A stretch of DNA of 64,000 nucleotides from Clostridiaceae bacterium (GTDB taxonomy: Bacteria > Bacillota > Clostridia > Lachnospirales > Lachnospiraceae), in NCBI GenBank assembly GCA_021200535.1, contig JAJQGL010000050.1:31309-95308 (forward strand), read 5' to 3'. The notes under the pieces were generated by a model. It did no database searches, was not told where the DNA came from, and worked only from the letters and a program-made list of their open reading frames with translations. Both the position numbers and the translations under genes were made by a program. Positions 19,148 through 28,639 of the stretch are shown piece after piece; within the stretch, counting starts at the first letter, position 1; each line of letters opens with the position of its first letter.

Positions 19148-20436
19148 CAGCCATTTCCTCCAAGAAGCTGTTTTGCAATACCCTGGGCGTCAATTTTACC
19201 AATATCATCCGGAACATTCTGTCCCCATGTCGTATAAGACAAAGGCGCTCCCGTCAGCATATGAATATTATATATATTTCCGATTGTATCTGTCTCATCC
19301 AGCTTTGTAAAAATCAGGTTGTATTTTGTTATTTCTGAATAAACTGCTGAAATCCTGACCAGATCTTTGTACTTTGTTGTCGCGCTGAGAACCAAAAAGA
19401 CTTCTCTGTTTGCTTCCTCCACTGTCTCAATCAGCTTTCTGATATCCTCCCGCTGCTCTTTATTGTTATGGGAACGTCCTGCTGTATCAACAAACACCAG
19501 ATCATATTCTCTGAAATCCTCTGTCGCATTTACCATATCCTCCGGCGAGTATACAACCTTCAGCGGAATCCCCAGAATATTTGCATAGGTTTTGAGCTGT
19601 TCTACCGCTGCAATACGGTATGTGTCTGAAGTGATCAGCGCCACCTTTGTTTTTTTAGACAGCTTTAAAGTGGATGCAATTTTAGCAATCGTCGTTGTTT
19701 TTCCTACACCGGTAGGACCGACAAAAAAGATATATTTCGTCCGTTTTGTCTTGATGTCAATTAAATGGGGCTGCCCAATTTTAAGCACAATTTTCTGATA
19801 TACCCCCGCAAGAATTGTGTCCAGGTTTGCATTCTTCCCCACGCTTTCTGCAATATCCTCTAAAAGCTGATTTACATAAGTTTCTTCTACTTCATTGTCC
19901 ACCAGCTTTTTATGAATCAGATCAAAATATGGCTGATTCGTATTCTCCTGTTCTGCCTTCTTTTCTTCTTTAGCCTTTTCTGCCTGAAGCTGTTTTTCCA
20001 ACAGGTCCTGCAGATTGCTCAGCCGTTCTTCAATCTCATTGGAATCATTTCCATCTTTGGATGCTTTTGCTGCCGGTTTCGGATCTTCATCCAGAATTGC
20101 ACTGCTCTTAACAGAAACTCCGCTCTTTTCCTGCGCTTCCTGTGTTTTTTCCGCCGATTCGCCCCTTGCCTCTTTATCGGCAGCAAGCACTGCATTCGTC
20201 TCCTGAATTGCCTCCTGAAGCTTGCTAAAATCCGGAAAATTTTCCTGTACCTCTTCCTTTGGGTGTACATCATCAACCGCAGCGGTCAGCTCCACTGTTG
20301 TTTTTCGGAAAAGCTTGAAGATTCCCTTTGGAACAATCTGCCTGACATTCATTACGATTGCATCGTCACCCAAATCCTCTGTCGCCAGTCTTTGTGCCTC
20401 TTCCTCTGTCGCCGCAATATATTTTCTAATAACCAT
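19147..20436 (-). CDS. flhF: SRP-type GTPase FlhF
   Basis: This 429-residue GTPase marks the site of flagellum assembly. A basic B domain and a long, variable, Glu/Lys/Ala-rich region (about 55-165) lead into the SRP-like N and G domains. The G1 motif GPTGVGKT is at 240-247, DTAGRSHNN is the G3 region and [11 protein letters not shown] contains G4. GAGG lies 6 bases before the ATG, in the recurring AGAAATGAGG context. Confidence 0.95.
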   Translation of the reverse strand: MVIRKYIAATEEEAQRLATEDLGDDAIVMNVRQIVPKGIFKLFRKTTVELTAAVDDVHPKEEVQENFPDFSKLQEAIQETNAVLAADKEARGESAEKTQEAQEKSGVSVKSSAILDEDPKPAAKASKDGNDSNEIEERLSNLQDLLEKQLQAEKAKEEKKAEQENTNQPYFDLIHKKLVDNEVEETYVNQLLEDIAESVGKNANLDTILAGVYQKIVLKIGQPHLIDIKTKRTKYIFFVGPTGVGKTTTIAKIASTLKLSKKTKVALITSDTYRIAAVEQLKTYANILGIPLKVVYSPEDMVNATEDFREYDLVFVDTAGRSHNNKEQREDIRKLIETVEEANREVFLVLSATTKYKDLVRISAVYSEITKYNLIFTKLDETDTIGNIYNIHMLTGAPLSYTTWGQNVPDDIGKIDAQGIAKQLLGGNG

Positions 20437-20464
20437 TTTTTACCTCATTTCTGCACTATTCACA

Positions 20465-22495
20465 CTAAACTGTAACCATTCCAACGGACTGCAGCTCTAC
20501 ATTTGTGTCAATTTCATTATAAGATACTACAATCAGGTCATTAAACTGCTCTGCCGTCAATTTCTTAAAATACATCCGCACAATCGGAGATGTCACAATA
20601 ATTGGGTTTTTCCCAAGCTCTTCCATTTTTTCCATCTCTTCCTTTACCACATTTAAAATATTTTGCGTCGTCTCCGGATCCAGATTAATAAACGTACCCT
20701 GTTCCGTCTGCTTAATCGAATTCATAATCTCCTGCTCTATTTTCGGATCCAGTGTAACCACGCTTGTCATTTCATTGTTCGGGAAGTATTTATTTGAAAT
20801 TGCACGTTTCAGGCTCTGGCGCACATATTCCGTCAGCACATCCGTGTCGCGCGTAGTTGTGGCATTGTCTGCAAGCGTTTCAAAAATCGTGACAAGATCC
20901 CGGATAGATACCCCTTCCCGCAAGAGATTCTGAAGCACCTTTTGAATCTCGCCAACACCCAGTAATTTAGGAACAAGCTCTGATACAAGCGTTGTATTGG
21001 CCTCCTGAATATTGTTGATCAGATTCTGTACATCCTGACGGGTCAAAAGCTCGTCCAGATGCTGTCTGACCACCTCAGTCAGATGTGTCGCAATAATTGA
21101 TGGTGGATCTACTACCGTATACCCCAGCGACTCTGCCCGCTCCCTCTGCGCCTCTGTAATCCAGATTGCCGGCAGATGGAAGGATGGCTCAAAGGTTGGT
21201 ATACCGGTAATCTCTTCCTCTACATAACCGGGATTCATCGCCATATAATGGTCAAACAAAATCTCGCCTTCACTGACAGGAACTCCTTTTATCTTAATTA
21301 CATACTGATTCGGATTGAGCTGTATGTTATCACGCAGACGGATCATCGGGACAACACACCCCAGTTCCAGCGCCACCTGCCTTCGGATCATAACAACACG
21401 ATCCAGCAAATCTCCTCCCTGATTCACATCCGCTAACGGGATAATACCATATCCAAACTCCAGCTCAATCGGATCAACCTGAAGAAGAGAGACAACATTT
21501 TCCGGTCTGCGGATTTCCTCTGCAGACTCTTCCTCTTCATCCACTTCGTCCTCAATCCTGACATCCTCCATCGCAGACTCAATCGCCCTGGCTGCAACGA
21601 TAAAAAGAATCGCATAACAGAGGCAGATAAACGTCGGCAGCGGTGTGAATGCAAGAAGCGCAAGTGTTGCACCGACAATATATAAAACCTTTGGAATCGA
21701 AAACAGCTGCTGCAGCAAAACATTGCCCAGATCTGATTCTTTTGAAACCTTTGTTACCAGAATACCGGTAGACAGCGAAATAACCAGCGAAGGAATCTGA
21801 CTCACCAGACCGTCACCAATCGTCAGGATCGTATATTTTTCCAGGGCCGCCATCATCTCCTCGCCCTGCATTACAATTCCCAGAATCAGACCGCCGACTA
21901 TATTGATTGCCGTAATAATCAAACCGGCCGTCGCATCTCCCTTAACATATTTTGTTGCACCATCCATGGCTCCAAAAAAGCTTGCCTCATCCTGAATTTT
22001 CTGACGCCGTTCCTTTGCCTGTGCATCCGTAATTGCACCGGTATTCAGATCAGCGTCTATTGCCATCTGTTTTCCAGGCATGGCGTCCAGCGTAAATCTT
22101 GCCGTTACCTCAGCAACTCGCTCCGAACCCTTATTGATTACAATAAACTGAATTAAAATCAAAACCAAAAAGATGATGATACCGACAATCAGATTGCCGC
22201 CGCCGACAAAATTACCAAAAGTCGCCACAACCTCGCCCGCATAACCATTCAGCAGGATATTACGGGTAGAGCTTACATTCAGCGCCAGGCGAAACAGCGT
22301 TGTCATCAAAAGAATCGTCGGAAACGATGACATGTTTAATGCCTCTTTTGAAAACAGTGAATTAAATAAAATAATCAATGCCAATGCCAGATTCAACATC
22401 AAAAAAATATCCAGCAGCCCCGTTGGTATTGGTATAATCAGACATATTATTGGTATTAATATGTACAATCCCAGAAATAAATCTGCTCTTTTCAT
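20465..22495 (-). CDS. flhA: flagellar export gate protein FlhA
   Basis: This 676-residue protein is the nonameric gate of the flagellar type III export apparatus. Seven to eight membrane helices occupy the first 310 residues, including the conserved FHIPEP-type cytoplasmic loop (GKQMAIDADLNTGAI). The large C-terminal cytoplasmic domain (about 340-676) docks chaperone-substrate complexes. The length is usual for the family. It is 12 bases downstream of flhB. Confidence 0.97.
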   Translation of the reverse strand: MKRADLFLGLYILIPIICLIIPIPTGLLDIFLMLNLALALIILFNSLFSKEALNMSSFPTILLMTTLFRLALNVSSTRNILLNGYAGEVVATFGNFVGGGNLIVGIIIFLVLILIQFIVINKGSERVAEVTARFTLDAMPGKQMAIDADLNTGAITDAQAKERRQKIQDEASFFGAMDGATKYVKGDATAGLIITAINIVGGLILGIVMQGEEMMAALEKYTILTIGDGLVSQIPSLVISLSTGILVTKVSKESDLGNVLLQQLFSIPKVLYIVGATLALLAFTPLPTFICLCYAILFIVAARAIESAMEDVRIEDEVDEEEESAEEIRRPENVVSLLQVDPIELEFGYGIIPLADVNQGGDLLDRVVMIRRQVALELGCVVPMIRLRDNIQLNPNQYVIKIKGVPVSEGEILFDHYMAMNPGYVEEEITGIPTFEPSFHLPAIWITEAQRERAESLGYTVVDPPSIIATHLTEVVRQHLDELLTRQDVQNLINNIQEANTTLVSELVPKLLGVGEIQKVLQNLLREGVSIRDLVTIFETLADNATTTRDTDVLTEYVRQSLKRAISNKYFPNNEMTSVVTLDPKIEQEIMNSIKQTEQGTFINLDPETTQNILNVVKEEMEKMEELGKNPIIVTSPIVRMYFKKLTAEQFNDLIVVSYNEIDTNVELQSVGMVTV

Positions 22496-22507
22496 CGGTT
22501 ATCTCCC

Positions 22508-23614
22508 CTATGCCTTTCCTTGTAATCCATATACATATGCCAGAACCTCCGCAACCATCTGATAAAGCTCCGGCGGAATCTGCTCGCCAATTTCCACATT
22601 GTGGTAAAGCATTCTTGCCAATGGTTTGTTTTCTACAATTTCAATCTTATTTTCTCTGGCAATATCTTTTATCCGGTTCGCCAGATAATCTGCACCCTTT
22701 GCCACAACAATCGGTGCATCATACTTTTCTTTATCGTATTTCAATGCAACGGCAAGGTGATTTGGATTGGTAATGACGACATCTGCATTTGGCAGCTCCT
22801 GCATCATCCTTCTCTGGGAAGCCTGACGCATCCTCTGCTTCTGCTGACCCTTTACCTTCGGATCACCTTCCTGCATTTTATACTCATCCCTGACCTCCTG
22901 CTTACTCATTTTCATATCATTGTGATGCTTCCATCTCTGGTAAAGATAATCCGCAAAACCAATGACAAAAAAGAACATGCTGATACGCAGGCCTACATCG
23001 ATAATCGTTTCCCCAATAATTGCTATCCCCTGTGACAGGCTGTAATCATACATATCATAAATCAGATTCCATTTGTCCTTCAGATAGCTGTACACAACTG
23101 CGACAATAATGACAATCTTCCCGACTGACATGACCAGCATGACCAGCTTGTCCTTGGAAAACATACGTTTCATGCCGCTTAAAGGACTGATTTTACTCAG
23201 CTTAGGCTTCATAGGCTCCGCAGAAATCTTCCATTTTACCTGCATGAGCAGCGCAGCTACTGTTGTCGCAAAAGAAACGGCAAGGAACGGCCAGATTATC
23301 GAAACAAGCTTCATGATGACATCGCCGAGAAGCGCACACGCAATCTGTAATGTAAACTCATCCTGCACATAATCTGCAAAATGCCCAAGCAGGGAATTGT
23401 AATTTTCTAATAGCTGATTCCCCAGAGAGCCAATGTACACCTTTAAAAATCCAAAAAAAGCCAGCAGAGAAAGCGCCGAGGTAAAATCAACACTCTTGGC
23501 TACCTGCCCTTTTTTTCTGGCGTCCTCTAACTTTTTTGTCGTAGGCTCTTCGGTCTTCTCACCTCCGGGCCCCTCTTTCGCAAACAACTGCAGATTATAC
23601 TTCATATAAGCCAT
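22508..23614 (-). CDS. flhB: flagellar export switch protein FlhB
   Basis: This 368-residue component of the export gate has an N-terminal part with four membrane helices and a cytoplasmic C-terminal domain. The autocleavage motif, normally NPTH, reads NPNH (residues 283-286; codons around 22757-22768). N, P and H are kept and T is replaced by N. Cleavage between N and P changes export specificity from rod/hook to filament substrates. The start codon at 23614 has a weak ribosome-binding site; an in-frame ATG three codons later is also possible. Confidence 0.96.
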   Translation of the reverse strand: MAYMKYNLQLFAKEGPGGEKTEEPTTKKLEDARKKGQVAKSVDFTSALSLLAFFGFLKVYIGSLGNQLLENYNSLLGHFADYVQDEFTLQIACALLGDVIMKLVSIIWPFLAVSFATTVAALLMQVKWKISAEPMKPKLSKISPLSGMKRMFSKDKLVMLVMSVGKIVIIVAVVYSYLKDKWNLIYDMYDYSLSQGIAIIGETIIDVGLRISMFFFVIGFADYLYQRWKHHNDMKMSKQEVRDEYKMQEGDPKVKGQQKQRMRQASQRRMMQELPNADVVITNPNHLAVALKYDKEKYDAPIVVAKGADYLANRIKDIARENKIEIVENKPLARMLYHNVEIGEQIPPELYQMVAEVLAYVYGLQGKA

Positions 23615-23751
23615 AATGACATTTATCCTGCTTCCTGTATCGCCTTTTTTACCCTGCTATCTTATGATGAAACGACATACAAATATATAATACTCCATTT
23701 AGACAAAAATAGCAAACAGTGATATTAAACCGTTTTGCGGCAAAATGCCTG

Positions 23752-24522
23752 TCAGGGTGCCATCGACTGCATAAAATATTTTGTCAGCTTCTGCATTTCC
23801 TCAAATAGAAAGTCCGTAATCCCCGGCAGCAGGGACATGATAAAGAACAACAAAACCAAGCCGACAAAAAGCTTAAGCTGGATTCCGATAACAAACATAT
23901 TTAACTGGGACGCTACCTTTGCCAAAATCCCCAAAATCACATTTAAAATTAAAATGCAGGAAAAGATCGGCAGAATAATCCGAAATCCAATGACAAAATA
24001 ATCCAGCATATACTCCAAAAAAATCTGATACAGTGTCGGTGAAAAACTGGCTTCCCCTATTGGAATCAGCTCGTAGGAATCAATCAGGGCATCAATAATA
24101 TAATAATGCATGTCTGAGCCGATAAACATAAGCAGGAACAAATTTGAAAACAAGGTTGAAGTAATGGTGGTCTGCACATTGGTAGCCGGATCGTATTCCA
24201 TTGCCATCGCAAAGCCGATCTCCATATCCACCATATGTCCGGAAAAGGAAAGAATATAGAGGACAAAGCCGGAGCCAATGCCAATCAACAATCCGGTAAT
24301 GCCCTCCTGTACAATAAGAATGCTGTATCCAATCATCCCATCATAAGATACAGCTTCATAATCGACAATATTCATAACAATCAGCGTAAGAAAAAAAGCA
24401 ATCCCCACCTTAACTCTTCTTGGAATGTTAGAGTTACTGAAAAAAGGTACAACAAAGATAATCGATGCAATTCTGGCAAAGACAAGTAAAGCATATTCAA
24501 TATACTGTATGCTGAATGTCAC
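23752..24522 (-). CDS. fliR: flagellar export gate protein FliR
   Basis: This 256-residue membrane protein with five to six hydrophobic segments forms the export channel with FliP and FliQ. Conserved segments such as FARIASIIFVVPFFS near the start and YVFYLSFSGHMVD-like residues in the middle are visible. I chose the GTG at 24522 because GAGGAG lies 8 bases upstream; a GTG three codons earlier overlaps that site. It follows fliQ by 27 bases. Confidence 0.94.
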   Translation of the reverse strand: MTFSIQYIEYALLVFARIASIIFVVPFFSNSNIPRRVKVGIAFFLTLIVMNIVDYEAVSYDGMIGYSILIVQEGITGLLIGIGSGFVLYILSFSGHMVDMEIGFAMAMEYDPATNVQTTITSTLFSNLFLLMFIGSDMHYYIIDALIDSYELIPIGEASFSPTLYQIFLEYMLDYFVIGFRIILPIFSCILILNVILGILAKVASQLNMFVIGIQLKLFVGLVLLFFIMSLLPGITDFLFEEMQKLTKYFMQSMAP

Positions 24523-24549
24523 TTTCTCCACTCCTCACTTCACTGTAAT

Positions 24550-24822
24550 TTACCGCCCTACAATGTCCGGAATCTGATTTATAATATCCACCAGCAGATC
24601 AGACATTGAGTCCATCATCCACCCGCCGCACAAAAGCAGGATTACCATGACCGCAAGAAATTTCGGCACAAAGGTTAATGTCTGTTCCTGAATTGATGTA
24701 ATTGTCTGAAAAATACTGATAATCAGGCCAATGACAAGCGATATCAGTAATAATGGCGCCGCTACTTTTACTACAGTCCATATTGTCTCCCTGGAAATAT
24801 CCAGAATATAATCCTGTATCAT
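24550..24822 (-). CDS. fliQ: flagellar export gate protein FliQ
   Basis: This 90-residue protein with two membrane helices (about 15-37 and 52-72) is part of the FliPQR core. The SIQEQTLTFVPKF segment between the helices is the family hallmark. GGAGG lies 6 bases before the ATG. Confidence 0.96.
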   Translation of the reverse strand: MIQDYILDISRETIWTVVKVAAPLLLISLVIGLIISIFQTITSIQEQTLTFVPKFLAVMVILLLCGGWMMDSMSDLLVDIINQIPDIVGR

Positions 24823-24882
24823 GTCCAGCCTCCTCTTTCAAGCATCCAATAACACATAAAATCCCCCCCCCGGTTAACTGAT

Positions 24883-25794
24883 TCACTGAAACGATTGTAC
24901 CATCTGACCGACAACCAGATTCCATCCATCTGCCAGCACAAACAGCAAAATTTTAAACGGCAGAGATATCGTCGTTGGCGGCAGCATCATCATACCCATT
25001 GACATCAATGTTGATGCCACTACCATATCTACCACAATAAATGGCAGATATAACATAAACCCAATAATAAAAGCAGTTCGAAGCTCACTGATAATAAATG
25101 CCGGAATAATTGTTGTAATCGAAAGCTCATCATAGCTTTCGATTTCTTCCGAATCCTCATTAATGCTGATAAAGAGCTTTAAATCCTTGTCTCTTGTCTG
25201 TTTCAGCATAAATTCACGCAATGGAGCCAATCCACTTTCAATGGCGTCTTCCTGCTCAATCGTCCCTTCCATATACGGCTGTACCGCATCCTCGTTGATC
25301 TGTGAAAACACAGGAGACATAATCGCCAGTGTAACAAACAGAGCTAAACCAACCAGCACCTGGTTTGGCGGCGATGTTTGCGTTCCCAGTGCAGAACGGA
25401 TAAAATGAAATACCACAATGAGACGGGTGAACGATGTCACCATAATCAAAATCGACGGTGCCAGTGCAAGAACGGTCAAAACCAGAAGCATCTGCAATGT
25501 AGCTTCTAAACTTGTACTGCCGGCATTTGAAGAAATATTTAATTCAAAACTATCGTCACTGTCAGCCTCTCCGTCAATCTCATCCTGTGTGATCGAATCA
25601 ACATCACTCTCTGTCGCTCTCGCATAAGACGGTGCTGACGCAAAAAATAAAGCAAAAAAAGTCAGCAACAGACAACAGCACCGAAAAAACGATTTCTTTG
25701 CTTTCCTTCTACGCTGCTTTGCTGCAGACAATACATTTTTGTCCCTCTTTGTTTCGACGATTGTCAACTTATCTTCCCTGTCCTGTTTTATCAT
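24883..25794 (-). CDS. fliP: flagellar export gate protein FliP
   Basis: This 303-residue pentameric core of the export gate has a Lys/Arg-rich start, a hydrophobic signal-like segment (about 37-55) and an acidic spacer. The conserved LAPSILIMVTSFTRLIVVF, RSALGTQTSPPNQVL and PFIVVDMVVAS segments follow, ending in the last two helices. The spacer makes it longer than average. The ribosome-binding site AAGGG lies 11 bases before the ATG; a TTG ten codons later is an alternative start. Confidence 0.95.
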   Translation of the reverse strand: MIKQDREDKLTIVETKRDKNVLSAAKQRRRKAKKSFFRCCCLLLTFFALFFASAPSYARATESDVDSITQDEIDGEADSDDSFELNISSNAGSTSLEATLQMLLVLTVLALAPSILIMVTSFTRLIVVFHFIRSALGTQTSPPNQVLVGLALFVTLAIMSPVFSQINEDAVQPYMEGTIEQEDAIESGLAPLREFMLKQTRDKDLKLFISINEDSEEIESYDELSITTIIPAFIISELRTAFIIGFMLYLPFIVVDMVVASTLMSMGMMMLPPTTISLPFKILLFVLADGWNLVVGQMVQSFQ

Positions 25795-25888
25795 CTCAAA
25801 CGGTTCCCTTCAAAAACGAAAAAAGGCAAACTCAGCAGTTAAAATCTGTATACCACTATGTTTGACACATTTTCCTCCAGAATAAATA

Positions 25889-26260
25889 CTATTCTTCTTT
25901 CTTTTTATTGAGCTCTTTCATATTTTTTAAGACATCCCGAAATGAGACGTCATTTACTTCCGGTGTGGTCAGATCAATATCCGATTCATCCAGCTCTGTC
26001 AGAAATGTCGAATGCTCTTTCCCGCTGATGAAAGCAACATATTTTCCACCGATCTGTGCAAGCACAATATTTTTCCCCGGTGCAATCTGCTGCGATTCGA
26101 TGACCTTAATATTCCTGGCTTTGGCATTGACATGTCCGGATTTTGCGTACCACTTTGTAAAAAGATGTGCCCCTACCAATATTGCAATAAATACAAGCAG
26201 CAGGGCAATCAATTTAATAATGCTGGCCAGCGTAGAAAAACCCGATAAAATCACAAGCAT
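25889..26260 (-). CDS. fliO: flagellar assembly factor FliO
   Basis: This 123-residue protein has one N-terminal membrane helix (about 12-32) and a cytoplasmic FliO domain with IKVIESQQIAPGKNIVLAQ. It helps assemble the FliP ring. GGAGG lies 7 bases before the ATG. It follows fliY directly; in Bacillus cheY occupies this gap. Confidence 0.9.
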   Translation of the reverse strand: MLVILSGFSTLASIIKLIALLLVFIAILVGAHLFTKWYAKSGHVNAKARNIKVIESQQIAPGKNIVLAQIGGKYVAFISGKEHSTFLTELDESDIDLTTPEVNDVSFRDVLKNMKELNKKKEE

Positions 26261-26281
26261 ATCTACACCTCCAGCATCAAA

Positions 26282-27403
26282 TTATTTTACAATTTCTACT
26301 AAACGAATACCAAAATTTTCTTCAATGACAACAACTTCGCCTTTCGCAACATGCTTGCCGTTGACAAGCACATCAACCGGTTCTCCCGCCAGCTTATTCA
26401 GCTCAAGAATTGTGCCCGGTGCAAAATCGAGGATTTCTTTAATGGATTTATTGGAACGCCCAAGTTCTACCGTTACCTCCAAAGGAACATCCATGATCAG
26501 ATCAATATTTTCCTGCTGCAATAATGGGCTGATTCCCGGATTAAACGCCTGAAACTGCGCCGGCTGTACATTGACATTTGCTGCCGGCATCATGTATGGC
26601 TGCTGCATCGGCTGTACCATGTTCGGGTCTGCCATCTGCGGCGCCGGCTGAGGCATTGGCTGCGGCTGCGGTGCTGCCTGCGGTTCCGGAGCAGGTGCCG
26701 GCTGAGGTTCTGGTTCTGCAGCTGATACCTGGCTTCCCATAAATTTATCGTACAGCTCTTTTGCAAACTCAAACGGATACAGCTGCATGATCTGGCTGTC
26801 AATCAATTCGCCAATTTTCATATCAAACGCAACCTGAACGACACGATCATTTAAAAAGTTTGAAATTGAAGTGTCTTCGATTGTATCATTTAAATCTACA
26901 AGGCTCGCAGAAGGAGGACTGATATCCACCTTTTTTTCCAACATGGAAGAAAGTGACGTGGCAGCAGAACCCATCATCTGATTCATCGCCTCGCTGATTG
27001 CACTCAAATGCAGCTCAGATAATTCACCCTCTGTATTTGAGCCATCTCCGCCCATCATCAGATCCGTAATAATCTTAACATCCTGTTCCTTTAATATCAG
27101 GATATTGTTTCCATCAATTCCTTCGATATAGGAAATATGAATAAATACACACGGTCTGTCGTATTGCTTTGACAATTCGTCAATCGAAACATATGATACG
27201 CGCGGAGTTGTAATCGTTACTTTATTGTTTAATAACGTGGAAAGAGTTGTCGCTGCAGTTCCCATGTTAATATTGGCAATCTCTCCAACCGCATCTCTCT
27301 CCGAATCCGTCAACGTTATGTTTCCAGCGTCGCTTCCACTGCCGCCAGAAGAATTACCACCAGTCAACGCATCAATTTCTTCCTGCGATAACATTCCATC
27401 CAT
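26282..27403 (-). CDS. fliY: flagellar switch phosphatase FliY (FliN-type)
   Basis: This 373-residue protein of the switch C-ring also dephosphorylates CheY-P. The N-terminal peptide MLSQEEIDALTGG is the CheY-P-binding motif shared with FliM. Two CheC-like active-site helices follow (VGEIANINMGTAATTLS and ISEAMNQMMGSAATSLS), then a Pro/Gln/Ala-rich linker (about 225-285) and the C-terminal SpoA domain (LGRSNKSIKEILDFAPGTI). It starts 3 bases after the fliM stop; GGGAGG within the end of fliM is the ribosome-binding site. Confidence 0.96.
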   Translation of the reverse strand: MDGMLSQEEIDALTGGNSSGGSGSDAGNITLTDSERDAVGEIANINMGTAATTLSTLLNNKVTITTPRVSYVSIDELSKQYDRPCVFIHISYIEGIDGNNILILKEQDVKIITDLMMGGDGSNTEGELSELHLSAISEAMNQMMGSAATSLSSMLEKKVDISPPSASLVDLNDTIEDTSISNFLNDRVVQVAFDMKIGELIDSQIMQLYPFEFAKELYDKFMGSQVSAAEPEPQPAPAPEPQAAPQPQPMPQPAPQMADPNMVQPMQQPYMMPAANVNVQPAQFQAFNPGISPLLQQENIDLIMDVPLEVTVELGRSNKSIKEILDFAPGTILELNKLAGEPVDVLVNGKHVAKGEVVVIEENFGIRLVEIVK

Positions 27404-27406
27404 AAC

Positions 27407-28387
27407 CTATTGTTCCTCCCTTATTACTGAAGTAAGCCTGACTGCATATGAATTCGAAGTCGCACCCGGCAAAGCGGTAAACTTCCGAATATTTCCCACA
27501 TACACATCCAGCTCGTCATCAACCTTTGTGTCTAATTTAATGATATCTCCTAACTGGAGATTTGCAAAATCATTTACTGAAATAGAGCTTCTACCAAGCA
27601 TCGCACGCACAGGAATCTTTGCATAATCAATAATTTGCTGAATAGAATCCTGATAAGCGCCGGCGGAAACGTCTTTCATTGCAGAATACCAATACTTTGT
27701 ATTCAGCTTGTCTATGACAGGCTCAACGCAGGAATACGGAATACAGACATTCATCAGTCCTTCTACATCACCAATCTTAATGTTTAACGTAACGATCGCT
27801 GTCATTTCCGTCGGTGAAATAAACTGGGCAAACTGAGAATTTGTCTCAATCCTCTCCAGCCTCGGCTCAATCGTTTCCACACTTTCCCACGGCTCAACCA
27901 TCATATTTGTACATACTTCCAAAATACGCTCTAATATTACCAGCTCAATTTCAGTAAATTCCCTGTTTTTTTCCAACGGATTGCCATAGCCTCCAAGCAT
28001 TCGGTCTACTATTGCAAATCCAAGATTCGCCGCTAACTCTAATATGATATTTCCCTGAAGAGGAGCAAAATTGATCACCCCCAGCAAAACCGGGTTAAAC
28101 AAAGCGTTCGAAAATTCAGAATACGTATTTGCCTCTGCATTCATTACATCAACCTGTATTGATTTTCTAAGATATGCCGGCAAATTCGTTGATAACAAAC
28201 GTCCGTAATTCTCAAAGATAATCTCCAGAGTACGCAAATGGTCTTTCGAAAACTTAGATGGTCTGGCAAAATCATAATCTTTTATGGATTTTTCCGGCGT
28301 CTCATTTAATGATTCCGTATCCAACTCACCTGAACTCAGCGCATTGAGCAAACTATCAATTTCCGCTTGAGATAAGGTATCTCCCAT
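27407..28387 (-). CDS. fliM: flagellar motor switch protein FliM
   Basis: This 326-residue C-ring protein senses CheY-P and sets rotation direction. The N-terminal CheY-binding peptide LSQAEIDSLLNAL, the middle CheC-like domain with GGYGNPL and the C-terminal SpoA domain are present. The ATG at 28387 lies 6 bases after AGGTG; a GTG three codons earlier is not preferred. It is the first gene after element copy 2 and its promoter, so the downstream fla/che genes may be transcribed separately from the flgB promoter. Confidence 0.97.
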   Translation of the reverse strand: MGDTLSQAEIDSLLNALSSGELDTESLNETPEKSIKDYDFARPSKFSKDHLRTLEIIFENYGRLLSTNLPAYLRKSIQVDVMNAEANTYSEFSNALFNPVLLGVINFAPLQGNIILELAANLGFAIVDRMLGGYGNPLEKNREFTEIELVILERILEVCTNMMVEPWESVETIEPRLERIETNSQFAQFISPTEMTAIVTLNIKIGDVEGLMNVCIPYSCVEPVIDKLNTKYWYSAMKDVSAGAYQDSIQQIIDYAKIPVRAMLGRSSISVNDFANLQLGDIIKLDTKVDDELDVYVGNIRKFTALPGATSNSYAVRLTSVIREEQ

Positions 28388-28447
28388 AATTTTCACCTCG
28401 CGCCTGAACTTTCAACAAACAACCAGCCGATAGATGCACTGGCCATT

Positions 28448-28470
28448 ATGTAAAAATTCAGTTTTTACAT
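28448..28470 (-). other. hairpin in the fliM leader
   Basis: ATGTAAAAA and TTTTTACAT form a 9-base perfect stem around a 5-base loop, between element copy 2 and fliM. No T run follows, so it is not a standard terminator. Confidence 0.4.
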
Positions 28471-28482
28471 TAAAATACTGTA

Positions 28483-28504
28483 TCATGAATCTAACGATTC
28501 ATGA
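28483..28504. repeat. 22-bp palindrome next to element copy 2
   Basis: TCATGAATC and GATTCATGA flank TAAC. The same 22 bases occur without change at 56781-56802 next to copy 3. It lies 3 bases from the core element and would form a second hairpin in the fliM leader RNA. Confidence 0.75.
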
Positions 28505-28507
28505 CCT

Positions 28508-28556
28508 TGCTGCGCCCTCACATACAAACATGCTCGGTCCGCTTATCATTGTATCA
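28508..28556 (-). repeat. 49-bp leader element, copy 2
   Basis: Second copy, before fliM. Compared with copies 1 and 3 it has G-C instead of A-U at the third pair of the outer stem (positions 17 and 43 of the element), and G-U instead of G-C at the inner stem end. Both changes keep the predicted minus-strand RNA fold. It has 121 bases of leader between it and the fliM start. Confidence 0.8.
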
Positions 28557-28575
28557 TAAAAAAGCCATAAGTCAA
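28548..28575 (-). promoter_or_regulatory. internal sigma-A promoter before fliM
   Basis: TTGACT (28570-28575) and TACAAT (28548-28553) are separated by 16 bases, with TG one base before the -10 box. It divides the fla/che cluster between fliL and fliM. I see no strong terminator ahead of it, so read-through from flgB remains possible. Confidence 0.6.
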
Positions 28576-28639
28576 AGTCATTTTTTCTCTGCTAAAAAAA
28601 GGCAGACAAAAAACAGAAGCGCTTTTCCCCTAAACTCTT

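Noticed and set aside
28483..28556. Element plus palindrome as a miniature transposon (MITE)
   Set aside because: No flanking target duplication or terminal inverted repeats enclosing the whole unit were seen, and all three copies lie exactly at promoters. It remains possible for the palindrome alone.
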